From Hyphococcus sp. (GTDB taxonomy: Bacteria; Pseudomonadota; Alphaproteobacteria; Caulobacterales; Parvularculaceae): a stretch of DNA of 64,000 nucleotides. The notes under the pieces were generated by a model, which did no database searches, had not been told where the DNA came from, and saw nothing but the letters and a program-made list of their open reading frames with translations. The stretch lies in assembly GCA_021776245.1 (NCBI GenBank), contig JAJFGF010000033.1:112534-176533 (forward strand), in the 5' to 3' direction. Below are positions 1-8,881 of the stretch, one piece after another. Positions within the stretch are counted from its first letter, which is position 1, and each line of letters starts with the position of its first letter. Both the position numbers and the translations under genes were made by a program.

Positions 1-1958
1 AGCACAGGTCCTTTGTGGGCAATCGCCGCGCGAAGCGTTTCCACCAGATCCGCTTTGTCGGTCACGCGAATGCCCTTGCCGCCGCATGAGTCTGCAAAGT
101 CTGCAAAACCCGGGTTACGGAGAGAGGTCTGCCATACAGGCCACTCGCCGGCTCGCTGTTCCTTGGTGATCTTGCCGAGTTGGCCGTTGTGCATCAGCAC
201 ATGGGTGATATCCATTTCATATTTTACAGCAGTCGTAAATTCCATCGCATACTGACCAAACCCGCCATCGCCGGACACCGAGACAACTTTGCGGCCGCGA
301 TATTCTTCAAAGTCCTGTGTCGCAGCCCACGCGCCCATCGCCGCAGGAAATCCAAATCCAATCGAGCCAAGATAGCCGGACATCAATACGCGTTGGCCGC
401 AGGGTTCGAAATAGCGCCCGAAAGAATAAGTGTTATTGCCAACGTCAACCGGCATGATGGCGTCGGGCGGCACGACTTTCGTCATCGCCGCGAACAATGA
501 TGCAGCGTTAATGCCATTGCCCCGGTCATCCTCCAGCCGGCGTTGTTTTTCGCGCCGCCAGATCGCCCATCGTTCCGCGATCTCTTTCAATTGATCAACG
601 CCGTCGCTGCGGGCTGGCTTTGCATTTTTCATCAATCGCAAGGTTTCGCCGATTTCGCCCCATACGGGCAGCGCTACGGCGTGACTTTTACCGAGATGCA
701 TGCGATCGAAATCTATCTGCACAATCGGTTTGGACGGCTCTATCCCGGTATGATGAGAAAACGAGGCGCCGATAGCGACAATCAGATCGCATTCATTCAT
801 AAACCAGGAAGCAATTGGCGTGCCCGAACGCCCCAACACGCCGCCAGCATTGGGATGGGTGTCGGGGATTTGTCCTTTCGCCTTAAAGGTCGTGAGCACC
901 GGGCATTTTAAACCTTCGGCAAGCGCTGTTACGTCAGCCATCGAATCCCGTGCGCCATAGCCAACGATAATCACCGGTCGCTTTGCACCAGATATTTTTT
1001 TGTTTGCAGCTTCAATCACGCCACCCGGCGGCGCCATCCTGGCGCTCACAATCCGCCCGTCCGGCTTGCCCGCCTCAGCATCCGGCGCCGGCAGTGTTTG
1101 AGCGTCGTCCGGAAAAATCATCACCGAAACGTCGCGTTCGACCAGCGCCGTTTTCATCGCAAGCGACGTCACTTCTCCATAATCCGATGCGTGGAGAACA
1201 AGCTGGTTAAATTTTCCAACCGGTGCAAAAGCGCTGTGAAGATCGATATCCTGAAAAGCAAAAGGTGAAAAAACCTGCACCTGAACCTGTCCGGCGCAGG
1301 CTATGACGGGCGCACGGTCAACTTTCGCATCCCAGAGGCCTGTCATCAAATTTGTCGCGCCTGGCCCCGCAATAGAAAGACACGCCGCCGGCTTGCCGGT
1401 CAGCTTTGCATAACCCGAACAGGCAAAGGATGCAGCGCCCTCATGGCGGATGCCAATATAGGAAATGTTGCCGGCCTCTTCCTGTACGCGAAACGCATCG
1501 GCAAGACCTAGATTGGAATGGCCAACCATGCCGAACACGCGCTTCAGGCCCCAATTGACCATGGTTTCGGCGACAACATCCGTTGACGTACGAATATGCA
1601 ACGGCTGCGGCGGCAGGCCCACATAGACGCCATCGCTGCGCGTTTCGACGGGAAACATTTCCTGGCCCGAATCTTCGTGCCCGCCTGGCGGCTTGCCGGT
1701 GAGGGGATCAAAATCCCACCCATGCCACGGGCAGCGCAGCCAGCAGGCGCCGTCCTTGCCTTTTTCGATCGAGCCTTCGCCGAGCGGGCCGCCCTGGTGA
1801 GGACAGCGATTGTCCATTGCCGCGTATTGACCATCGAAATGAACAAGCGCCAGCGTTTTCCGGCCCGCCGTCACGGTCGTAACACGGCCTTCGGGCGGTT
1901 GTTCGGCCGCGGCGACGCGATGCCATTCAACAGCGTCTTTCGAAACTGGTTCAGTCAT
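1..1958 (-). CDS. Rieske [2Fe-2S] domain fused to a thiamine-diphosphate-dependent enzyme (C-terminus cut by window edge)
   Basis: Read on the minus strand from ATG at 1958, preceded by a GAGGGA ribosome site; the frame stays open to base 1, so the C-terminus is missing. Residues about 10-115 form a Rieske ferredoxin domain with C52-x-H54 and C75-x2-H78, the full [2Fe-2S] ligand set. The rest is an acetolactate synthase/pyruvate oxidase-like ThDP enzyme: a catalytic Glu in a RHEGAA motif (about residue 174) and a GDG...N cofactor motif near the C-terminal part (SGDGGFG, then HNGQLG). The family decarboxylates 2-oxo acids; the fused Rieske suggests that electrons from the ThDP intermediate pass to an FeS acceptor rather than to FAD/O2 (inference). 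It is divergent from the 2208-6123 redox operon. The substrate is unknown. Confidence 0.85.
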   Translation of the reverse strand, partial: MTEPVSKDAVEWHRVAAAEQPPEGRVTTVTAGRKTLALVHFDGQYAAMDNRCPHQGGPLGEGSIEKGKDGACWLRCPWHGWDFDPLTGKPPGGHEDSGQEMFPVETRSDGVYVGLPPQPLHIRTSTDVVAETMVNWGLKRVFGMVGHSNLGLADAFRVQEEAGNISYIGIRHEGAASFACSGYAKLTGKPAACLSIAGPGATNLMTGLWDAKVDRAPVIACAGQVQVQVFSPFAFQDIDLHSAFAPVGKFNQLVLHASDYGEVTSLAMKTALVERDVSVMIFPDDAQTLPAPDAEAGKPDGRIVSARMAPPGGVIEAANKKISGAKRPVIIVGYGARDSMADVTALAEGLKCPVLTTFKAKGQIPDTHPNAGGVLGRSGTPIASWFMNECDLIVAIGASFSHHTGIEPSKPIVQIDFDRMHLGKSHAVALPVWGEIGETLRLMKNAKPARSDGVDQLKEIAERWAIWRREKQRRLEDDRGNGINAASLFAAMTKVVPPDAIMPVDVGNNTYSFGRYFEPCGQRVLMSGYLGSIGFGFPAAMGAWAATQDFEEYRGRKVVSVSGDGGFGQYAMEFTTAVKYEMDITHVLMHNGQLGKITKEQRAGEWPVWQTSLRNPGFADFADSCGGKGIRVTDKADLVETLRAAIAHKGPV

Positions 1959-2207
1959 GGTCTATTGTCCCTCTTCAAATCGGCCCTCGCCGCACCACCG
2001 CAATAGGCGTTCTCACCTTGCCGCCGAACGACCGCCAAAAAGTGATTTCATCACCCGGCCCATCACGCATATGTTCAGATTCGTGAATGTCAGTTTAGAG
2101 CGGGCGGGCTAATGTCAGGCAAATCACTTTTCTCGCGCATGTTTTAGGCTGTACTATTAACCAGGCGCGGAAGATCGGGTGCCGGCTGAAGAACAAGGGG
2201 CTGTAAA
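1959..2207. promoter_or_regulatory. Divergent intergenic region between the two arms of the redox cluster
   Basis: These 249 bases separate the divergent Rieske-ThDP gene and the Rieske-glutamate-synthase-like operon, so they must hold both promoters. The part from about 2100 to 2160 is AT-richer than its surroundings. I see no operator palindrome that I would defend. Confidence 0.4.
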
Positions 2208-3833
2208 TTGGGGAGAAACTGGGTTGCTGTCGCCAAATTGGCGGCGCTTGAGGACCGTAAACCGGCCTATGCGCTGGTCGCCGGCGTTGATCTCGTTGTT
2301 GTGCGTTTCGACAAGGATGTGTCGGTTATGTATGGGCGGTGCCTGCATCGCGGCGCGCTATTGGCCGACGGCCATGTTGACGGACAAAATCTGATTTGCG
2401 GGGTCCATAATTGGGACTATCGCCTCGACACTGGCGTCAGCGAATATAACAACAGTGAAGCGCTTGAAAAATTTTCATCTCAAGTCGAAGCCGGAAAAGT
2501 TTTCGTTGATAAAGACGAAGTGAAGGCGTGGGCGCACGATCATCCGCAACCGTTCGATCGCAACGCCTATCTAGGCCTCTATGCAGACACGCACCCGGCG
2601 CCGGAGGAACCTTTTGTCGGCTTGATCCAGAGCTATGCCCGCGACGGTCTTTCCAAAACCGGCCATCATGGCGTTGTAGACGCCATGGGCGTACCGCGCG
2701 ATCAGTTGCCCACATGGGACGACATTCAATTTGTGACGGCGCAACTTTATCGTGTTCCGCTGCTTGATGATGATCCTGTCGAAACCGGCGTGACGATCGG
2801 CCCTGACGCGCAGAAACCGTTAAAGCTCGATATTCCACTTTTCGTTTCCGACATGAGCTTTGGCGCCCTTTCTCGTGAAGCGAAAATAGCGCTCGCCAAA
2901 GGCGCGGAAATGGCAGGCACCGGCATTTGCGCCGGCGAAGGCGGTTCCCTCGATGAAGAACGCCACGCAAACAGCCGGTATTTTTACGAACTCGCGTCGG
3001 CCCGGTTTGGTTTTTCCTGGGACAAAGTCAACGAATCTGCAGCATTTCATTTTAAAGGCGGCCAAGGCGCCAAAACCGGCACTGGCGGCCATTTGCCCGG
3101 CCGGAAAGTCCGGGCGGAAATTGCCAAAGTGCGCGGTCTCAATCTTGGCGAGGATGCAATTTCACCGTCCCGGTTCCCGGACTGGACTGAAGTTTCTCAA
3201 TATCGGGATTTCGCCAATGAAGTGCGTGAGCGCACGGGCGGCATACCGATTGGTTTCAAATTGTCAGCCCAACATATTGAAAAAGACATCGACGCGGCGC
3301 TGGAGCTCGGTGTTGATTACATCATTCTCGACGGACGCGGCGGCGGCACAGGCGCCGCGCCGCTGATTTTCCGAGACAATATTTCCGTGCCGACCATTCC
3401 CGCTTTGGCGCGGGCGCGCCGGCATCTTGATATGAGCGACGCCAAGAATGTTTCGCTGATTGCGACCGGCGGTTTGCGCAAGCCCGCCGATTTCGCGAAA
3501 GCTCTTGCGCTGGGCGCTGATGCGATAGCGCTTTCTAACGCGCCAATGCAAGCTATTGGTTGTCTGGGCATGCGCGCCTGCCACACAAATAATTGCCCTG
3601 TTGGCATTGCAACCCAGAAGGAAAATCTTCGTTCACGCCTGAAGATCGAAGCATCAGCGAAACAACTCGCAAATTTCTTTGAGGCCTCAACGGAGTTGAT
3701 GAAGATCCTGGCGCGCGCCTGCGGTCACAATCGACTGTCTGACTTCACAATCGATGATCTCACGACTTTCAAAACCGATATGGCGTCGCTGACTGGCGTG
3801 GCTTACGGCGGCACAGGAGCACAGCATGGCTGA
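2208..3833 (+). CDS. Rieske domain fused to glutamate synthase-like (GltB domain 2) FMN/[3Fe-4S] protein
   Basis: 541 residues. The N-terminal 100 residues are a Rieske domain with C45-x-H47 and C64-x2-H67. Residues about 200-520 are the FMN-binding glutamate synthase domain, with the typical KGGQGAK and DMSFGALS stretches and an intact C452-x5-C458-x4-C463 for the [3Fe-4S] cluster. There is no glutaminase domain, so it is not a complete glutamate synthase; stand-alone proteins of this family have poorly defined substrates. The start is TTG at 2208: an in-frame stop lies at 2187-2189, an AAGGGG site precedes it, and the Rieske homology begins at residue 4. It is the first gene of an operon whose genes overlap by a few bases. 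Confidence 0.88.
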   Translation: MGRNWVAVAKLAALEDRKPAYALVAGVDLVVVRFDKDVSVMYGRCLHRGALLADGHVDGQNLICGVHNWDYRLDTGVSEYNNSEALEKFSSQVEAGKVFVDKDEVKAWAHDHPQPFDRNAYLGLYADTHPAPEEPFVGLIQSYARDGLSKTGHHGVVDAMGVPRDQLPTWDDIQFVTAQLYRVPLLDDDPVETGVTIGPDAQKPLKLDIPLFVSDMSFGALSREAKIALAKGAEMAGTGICAGEGGSLDEERHANSRYFYELASARFGFSWDKVNESAAFHFKGGQGAKTGTGGHLPGRKVRAEIAKVRGLNLGEDAISPSRFPDWTEVSQYRDFANEVRERTGGIPIGFKLSAQHIEKDIDAALELGVDYIILDGRGGGTGAAPLIFRDNISVPTIPALARARRHLDMSDAKNVSLIATGGLRKPADFAKALALGADAIALSNAPMQAIGCLGMRACHTNNCPVGIATQKENLRSRLKIEASAKQLANFFEASTELMKILARACGHNRLSDFTIDDLTTFKTDMASLTGVAYGGTGAQHG

Positions 3834-4086
3834 TGTGACGGCAGTCGCCGAAGCGTTTGTGATTTGCCTCGCTGCCTATTTCAGCATTGGCGTCCTTGTC
3901 GCTGTTTTGTTTCTCACCTTTGGCGTGTCGCGTATTGACGCTGCCGCAAAACGAGCGAGTCCATTTTTCCGGCCAGTGATTTTTCTTGGCTGCGTCGCGC
4001 TGTGGCCGTTTGTCATTTTGCGCGTCGCCTCTTTGAAGAAAATAAACCTGTCGACTGAGGACCTGCCGACTGAGGAAACGAAATGA
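3826..4086 (+). CDS. Small membrane protein of the redox operon
   Basis: 86 residues, overlapping the end of the previous gene by 8 bases and the next gene by 4 (ATGA), which indicates translational coupling. Two hydrophobic segments are visible, about residues 8-33 and 46-66, joined by a short basic loop; the tail is acidic. I recognise no family. The position between a soluble FMN/FeS protein and a membrane haem-type protein suggests a membrane anchor or electron-transfer subunit, which is inference only. Confidence 0.7.
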   Translation: MADVTAVAEAFVICLAAYFSIGVLVAVLFLTFGVSRIDAAAKRASPFFRPVIFLGCVALWPFVILRVASLKKINLSTEDLPTEETK

Positions 4087-4256
4087 AACGCCCGCACCGC
4101 AGAATTCATTTCCTTTTTTGGATTGTAATTGCGCCAATCACTGCGCTCGTCGGCTATTTTTCCTGGCAGATGCGCCCGGCGACGCCTTTTACTGAATTGC
4201 CGCCCGGTATCGAGACAATTTCTGATGCCTCAACCGATACATCGGAATCCCGCTGA
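4083..4256 (+). CDS. 57-residue single-pass membrane protein
   Basis: A short gene read directly from the sequence: ATG at 4083 overlaps the previous stop (ATGA), and its own TGA at 4254-4256 overlaps the next ATG (TGATG). The product starts with basic residues (KRPHRR), then one hydrophobic segment at about residues 9-26, then a short Pro/Thr/Ser/Glu-rich tail, probably periplasmic. Overlap on both sides makes a real gene likely. No family recognised; it may be a small subunit of the adjacent membrane redox protein. Confidence 0.65.
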   Translation: MKRPHRRIHFLFWIVIAPITALVGYFSWQMRPATPFTELPPGIETISDASTDTSESR

Positions 4257-5320
4257 TGGGCCATCAATACAAAGCCATACAATGGAACGGCAACAAGATT
4301 GTCTACGATCTTTACGTGCTCGCCTCGACAGGCATGTTCATAACGATATTTATGATCACTGGGTTGGCAACGCAGCCAGGCGGACACCCAGCCGATCCGG
4401 TAATCTTGTTCATCCGCGCGCTCGGCGTTACGGCGTTCGCATTATTGACCGTTATCCTGACCATTGGTCCGCTTGCCCGCCTTAGCCCGCGCTTTTTGCC
4501 GATGCTTTATAATCGGCGCCATCTCGGCGTCACGATGTTCATTGTCGCGTCGGCGCATTTTGGTCTGGCGCTTTTTTGGTACCATGCCGGCGGTCCGCTC
4601 AATCCGCTTGTCTCCTTGTTTGTCAGCAATCCGCAATATGATTCTATTCCCGGCTTTCCATTCGAATCATTGGGATTTGTCGCCTTCCTCATTATCTTTG
4701 TCATGGCGGCGACAAGCCATGATTTCTGGCTTAATAATTTGTCAGCGCCGGTCTGGAAAGCGCTGCATATGCTGGTTTATCCGGCCTATGCGCTGTTGGT
4801 GATGCACATTGTGCTCGGCGCCCTGATGACCGAAAAATCTATGCTCTATCCGATCATGACGGGCGGCGCGTTTCTTTTTGTGTCGGGATTGCATCTATAT
4901 GCCGGATTTGGCGAGTGGCGCGCCGACAATGGAATGAAATCACTCAAAGCCAAAGGTTGGATCGATGTCTGCGCGCCGCTGGACATTCCCGATATGCGCG
5001 CCGTCATTGCGCCCCTGCCAAAGGGCGATCGCGTCGCCGTGTTTCGCTATGGCGGGAAAATTTCGGCTGTGACCAATGCCTGCCGCCATCAAAACGGGCC
5101 GCTCGGAGAAGGTCGCGTCATTGACGGTTGCATCACCTGCCCGTGGCATGGCTGGCAGTATCGACCGAGTGACGGCATTTCGCCGCCGCCCTTTACTGAA
5201 AAAATCGCAACCTACAATGTCAAAATCGAGAGCGGCCGGGTTTTTGTCGATCCGAAACCCAATCCACCGGGAACGCGGACAAATCCTGCACTTATTGACA
5301 TGGAAGGAGCGTCATTGTGA
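4256..5320 (+). CDS. Ferric reductase-like transmembrane protein with C-terminal Rieske domain
   Basis: 354 residues. Residues about 15-215 contain six or so hydrophobic segments of the ferric reductase-like/MsrQ type, with candidate haem-ligand histidines H89, H101, H171 and H184. Residues about 235-340 form a Rieske ferredoxin domain, C276-x-H278 and C295-x2-H298. The pairing implies a membrane electron path between haem and a [2Fe-2S] cluster. It overlaps both neighbours by stop/start codons (TGATG and GTGA), so it is part of the same operon. The third Rieske domain within 5.3 kb. Direction of electron flow and electron partner are not evident. Confidence 0.85.
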   Translation: MGHQYKAIQWNGNKIVYDLYVLASTGMFITIFMITGLATQPGGHPADPVILFIRALGVTAFALLTVILTIGPLARLSPRFLPMLYNRRHLGVTMFIVASAHFGLALFWYHAGGPLNPLVSLFVSNPQYDSIPGFPFESLGFVAFLIIFVMAATSHDFWLNNLSAPVWKALHMLVYPAYALLVMHIVLGALMTEKSMLYPIMTGGAFLFVSGLHLYAGFGEWRADNGMKSLKAKGWIDVCAPLDIPDMRAVIAPLPKGDRVAVFRYGGKISAVTNACRHQNGPLGEGRVIDGCITCPWHGWQYRPSDGISPPPFTEKIATYNVKIESGRVFVDPKPNPPGTRTNPALIDMEGASL

Positions 5321-6123
5321 CGAACGCTTCAAAGGGAGTGATTGATCCGCAAAAGAAAGACCCTAACGAAATGTTTGTCGGTTGGGCTTCGGCGCCCGCG
5401 GTCGATCGGCGTTTCCTGCTCGGCGCGTTGCCGGCTGGATTGGCGGCGAGTGCGGGCGCGAGCTGGCTGATTGCAAACGAGCTTGACGATCCGGGCGCCG
5501 GCGCCTGGCTCACCAATGCAACACATCAAGTGACAGGCGTTCTAACGAACCACCCCTATCCGATGATCCGGCTTGCCGATGCGCGTGCGCCTTTCGGCAT
5601 GCGCACCATCCTTGTGGTCGCGCAGGGAAAATGCACATCCGGCCTCAGACTTGGCGACGTAGCCGGGAAAGCCGTTTCGGCGTCCGGCGTGCTGATCCAG
5701 CGCGAAGGCCGGCAAATGCTTGAAGTGCCGCTGTTTCTTGGCGACTGGCTCAAGCTTGCCGATGAAGAAGCTGCAGAGCCGGATGCGCTGACCAATCCGC
5801 AAACGGAACCGCTCGGAAAGGCGACACTTTCTGGAACGATCATGGATTCAAAATGCTTTTTTGGGGTCATGAAACCAAGCCTTGGCAAAACCCACAAAGC
5901 CTGCGCCAGCCTGTGCATCCGAGGCGGCATTCCACCCAGTTTCTGGGCGCGAACGCGTGACGGACGGGAATCGGTATTGTTAATGACAGACGCGCAAGGC
6001 GGTCCGATGTCAATGGATATTCTGCCCCTCGTCGCCGATCCCGTGACCGCGCAGGGTGAGATCGTCCGTGTCGGCGACATATTAGAGTTCCGCGCCGATC
6101 CCAACGACTACCGCCGCATCTAA
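5317..6123 (+). CDS. Conserved protein of unknown function with an N-terminal membrane/export signal
   Basis: 268 residues, starting at GTG 5317, which overlaps the previous stop (GTGA) and has an AAGGAG ribosome site. Residues about 29-50 carry DRRFLLG followed by a hydrophobic Ala/Gly-rich stretch, resembling a twin-arginine signal or signal anchor, so most of the chain may lie in the periplasm. The C-terminal half has a conserved-looking block with cysteines (DSKCFFG, then KACASLCIRGG at about residues 183-204). I do not know its biochemical function. As the last gene of the operon it could be the periplasmic partner of the Rieske/ferric-reductase protein. Confidence 0.75.
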   Translation: MTNASKGVIDPQKKDPNEMFVGWASAPAVDRRFLLGALPAGLAASAGASWLIANELDDPGAGAWLTNATHQVTGVLTNHPYPMIRLADARAPFGMRTILVVAQGKCTSGLRLGDVAGKAVSASGVLIQREGRQMLEVPLFLGDWLKLADEEAAEPDALTNPQTEPLGKATLSGTIMDSKCFFGVMKPSLGKTHKACASLCIRGGIPPSFWARTRDGRESVLLMTDAQGGPMSMDILPLVADPVTAQGEIVRVGDILEFRADPNDYRRI

Positions 6124-6227
6124 AGCATAATTCATGACTGTTATATCGCGCGTTACGCTCTGTTTTTTTGCGCAAGGCTATTTGCAAAAGACCGCATGCA
6201 GTTTCCGGAGCGATTTTCTAAAGCGCC

Positions 6228-6258
6228 GGGCGAAAAAGTGGAAACCGGTTTTTCGCCC
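6228..6258. repeat. Dispersed palindromic repeat, copy A (GTGGA-ACCGG type)
   Basis: An inverted repeat with arms GGGCGAAAAA (6228-6237) and TTTTTCGCCC (6249-6258). Its core matches, in the opposite orientation, the element at 8848-8872; both fit CGAAA-RAGTGGAWACCG with a TTTTTCG end. Palindromes of this sort are dispersed in alphaproteobacterial intergenic regions. It lies in the 243-base gap 6124-6366 between convergent genes, where I see no gene. Confidence 0.6.
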
Positions 6259-6366
6259 CCCGATCGCGAAGGCGGTCGAGATTATAGTGAGCGCGCCTTC
6301 GCACGCGGGCCGGCGCGCGACAAAGAAAATAGATCATCGGACGATCCCTTTTATTCGCCCGATGAC

Positions 6367-7614
6367 CTAGGTCGCTGTGCTTTCAATCTTTGTGCTGACA
6401 GCGTCCGCTTTTGCCGCAGCGCTTTTGCCATATAGACGCGACAATGGCGAAGCTGTCGCGCCGTGCAAGATAACGCTCAGGAACACGGTCACATAAACCA
6501 CGGCTTCGATTTCTGACAGCCGTCCCATTTCATCATGTTCCACAGCAATCAGCAAAAACAAGATGGATGCCAGGCCGCGCGGACCAAACCACCCTATAAA
6601 TGCTTGAGTGGGCAGTTTTAACCGAAGACCAATCAGCGATAACGCCGTCGGCGCCATACGAATGAATGTGAGACTTAGCATGGCATAAAGCACACAAAAC
6701 CCGGTGAAATGCTCCAACGCTGAAGGCAACAGCACCGCGCCGAAAAAGAAAAAGATGATCAGACTGAAGAGCTGGCCTTCTTCTTCGACAAAACCGGTCA
6801 GCGAGCCCGCGCGCCGTTTGCAAAACGTGCCAAACACCATACCGCCGACAAAGGCCGCGATAAAGCCATTGCCGCCGATAATATCGGCGAGCAAAAGTGT
6901 GAGAATGGCAACGCCGATGCAAGTGAGGTTGCGAAATTCGTGACTAATCCAGCCTTTTTCGTCCGCGTGATGAACAAGCTTGCCGAGGACGCCGCCCGTA
7001 ACAACACCAACAATCGCGCCGACGCTGATCTGCGTTGCGGCAAAACCAAGCCAATAGCCGAGCCCATGCGCTTCTTCCGACATAGCGCTGAAAGCAAGCG
7101 CGGCGAACAGGAGAACCATTGGCAGCGCAATGCCGTCGTTCAATCCGGACTCAACCAGAACTCCCTGGCGAATGCGCTCCGGCACATCCTTGCTGGTAAC
7201 CACCGCATAACCAAGCGCAGCATCCGTTGGCGCAAGGATCGCAGCAATGAGCGCGCATTCCTGCCACGACAAATTCGGAAACAGACCGATCGCAACCGCT
7301 GTGCCGAAAATGATTGTCAATGGCAATGACACCAGCAGTAATCGTTGAGGGATGCGGCTTTCTTTCAAAAGATTTCGGCTGTTGGTGGCGGCTGCGTCAG
7401 CGAACAAGATAAATCCGAGCGTCAACTCACCGAACCCTTCCAGCACCTCATTTTCGATGTCGATCTCAAAAAGCCCCAACCCGGCCTGACCGGCCGCGAG
7501 GCCCGCCAGCATGAAAATCATCGGCGCGGAGATAACCGACTTTGCGAACCGTCCGGAAAACGCTCCGTAAAAAACAATGCAAAGCGCAATAACAATAAGC
7601 GGTTCAGTGATCAT
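6367..7614 (-). CDS. CPA1-type cation (Na+/H+) antiporter
   Basis: About 415 residues with roughly 11-12 hydrophobic segments, filling nearly the whole chain. Family motifs are visible: LAPTDAALG in the middle, ESGLNDG (the Asn-Asp pair of electroneutral exchangers) and GPRGLAS near the C-terminus. It exchanges Na+ or K+ for H+ across the inner membrane. I chose ATG at 7614; a TTG four codons upstream (7626) is possible and neither has a clear ribosome site. It is convergent with the redox operon and appears to be monocistronic. Confidence 0.85.
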   Translation of the reverse strand: MITEPLIVIALCIVFYGAFSGRFAKSVISAPMIFMLAGLAAGQAGLGLFEIDIENEVLEGFGELTLGFILFADAAATNSRNLLKESRIPQRLLLVSLPLTIIFGTAVAIGLFPNLSWQECALIAAILAPTDAALGYAVVTSKDVPERIRQGVLVESGLNDGIALPMVLLFAALAFSAMSEEAHGLGYWLGFAATQISVGAIVGVVTGGVLGKLVHHADEKGWISHEFRNLTCIGVAILTLLLADIIGGNGFIAAFVGGMVFGTFCKRRAGSLTGFVEEEGQLFSLIIFFFFGAVLLPSALEHFTGFCVLYAMLSLTFIRMAPTALSLIGLRLKLPTQAFIGWFGPRGLASILFLLIAVEHDEMGRLSEIEAVVYVTVFLSVILHGATASPLSRLYGKSAAAKADAVSTKIESTAT

Positions 7615-7721
7615 GTCTAAGCTCAATAACCAGCAATAAGATATCGCTTCGGACTAGTTCGCCTTTATGAAGCGAACCGCCGTAGTTTGACTAATCACAT
7701 TTTTGGAGAATTGGGCGCGCC

Positions 7722-8759
7722 CTAGCTGGCGTGGCGCTCAGTTTTCCTGTTCGTCCCTTCATCGGGACGATTATTTCTGGCGCGTCGGTGGGTTAGAAAT
7801 ACAAAGACAAAAACCGAGCATGCATACATGTGGTAAAGCCAATGCAGGATTGCGCCGCCCAGCAGCAATCGGGGGCCGCCGCACCGCGCCAGCAAATTGT
7901 AGAACCGAAGGTTTAATCCCGCATAGATCACAACGACAGCGAAAAACGCCCACAACAACACTGGCGCAAATATTGATGCGAATCCCAGGAGCAGAAGCAA
8001 ATGCGCGAGAATGATGATGACGCGCTCGCGCGGCGACGTGTTAAGATCAGCGCCAGCGGTTTTTCCAGATACGATGAGTTTGGACCAGGGCAATGCGCGC
8101 TGGAAGATATCGGTCCGCCACAATTGAATGAGGCCCCAGTCCTTGCAATGTTTTGCCTGCGCTTCCGGCGTCAACAAAATGCGATATCCGGCGTTCCTGA
8201 GGCGTACGCCAAATTCGACATCCTCAATACTGGGCTGCGCAAAACGCGTATCGTAGCCTTTTTTTGCCAGGAAAATTTCACGCTTGATGGCGCCAAATCC
8301 GGACCAGAAAGTCGATGCTTCGCGGTTGCTGTTTTGATGATAAAAATGATGCCGAAGATTAGCGTATAGCGCCGCCAGGCGTTGCGATCGCGGCGCATCA
8401 TCATAGGAGCCAAAGGCCGCAGCAATGTCCGGCGCGCTTAGCAGCGCCGTTTCCAGATCGCCAATCGAATTTTCATGAACCTGCACATCTGCATCGATGA
8501 ATACCAACAGATCGGCGTCAGTATTTTGCGCGCAAATATTACGGCCGGCAGCCGGCCCTTTTGGCGCACCGTCATTGGTGATGATTTTGACGCCGTACCG
8601 ATTGGCGATCGCCACCGTATCGTCGGTCGAGCCGTCATTATAGAGGATGACTTCGTCCGGCTGGCGCTTTGATCCTGCGATTCCGGAAAGGCAATCCTCC
8701 AGCGTCGTACCGGCGTTATATGCTGGTATGACGACAGCGAGTTTTTTCTGACTGTTCAT
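7722..8759 (-). CDS. Family 2 glycosyltransferase with C-terminal membrane segments
   Basis: 345 residues from ATG at 8759; a TTG ten codons upstream is less likely because family homology starts at KKLAVVIPAYN. The N-terminal GT-A domain shows NDGSTDDT (nucleotide binding) and IDADVQV (the metal-binding DxD). The last 100 residues have two to three hydrophobic segments, so it is probably bound to the inner membrane and adds a sugar to a polyprenyl-linked glycan. It is the outermost gene of the polysaccharide locus, downstream of the epimerase-oxidoreductase fusion on the same strand. Confidence 0.85.
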   Translation of the reverse strand: MNSQKKLAVVIPAYNAGTTLEDCLSGIAGSKRQPDEVILYNDGSTDDTVAIANRYGVKIITNDGAPKGPAAGRNICAQNTDADLLVFIDADVQVHENSIGDLETALLSAPDIAAAFGSYDDAPRSQRLAALYANLRHHFYHQNSNREASTFWSGFGAIKREIFLAKKGYDTRFAQPSIEDVEFGVRLRNAGYRILLTPEAQAKHCKDWGLIQLWRTDIFQRALPWSKLIVSGKTAGADLNTSPRERVIIILAHLLLLLGFASIFAPVLLWAFFAVVVIYAGLNLRFYNLLARCGGPRLLLGGAILHWLYHMYACSVFVFVFLTHRRARNNRPDEGTNRKTERHAS

Positions 8760-8834
8760 GTTAAAAGCGCCCGCCCGCGCCAATAGCAAAATGCAGGAAC
8801 CGGAATCGGCATTTTGCTATATGGTTTTTGTTTT

Positions 8835-8881
8835 CGCATGATGTTTCCGAAAAATCGGTATCCACTCTTTCGCATCATGCG
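8835..8881. repeat. Dispersed palindromic repeat, copy B
   Basis: Outer arms CGCATGATG (8835-8843) and CATCATGCG (8873-8881) are perfect reverse complements; inside, 8848-8872 is the same core as the element at 6231-6255 in reverse. It touches the stop codon of the next gene (8882-8884), so it may also act as a transcript end for that gene. Confidence 0.7.

Noticed and set aside
2208..3833. True glutamate synthase large subunit
   Set aside because: No glutaminase domain and less than half the usual length; only the FMN/[3Fe-4S] domain is present with a Rieske domain added.
6134..6435. Short plus frames after the redox operon
   Set aside because: They overlap a palindromic repeat and the antiporter gene and have no ribosome site.
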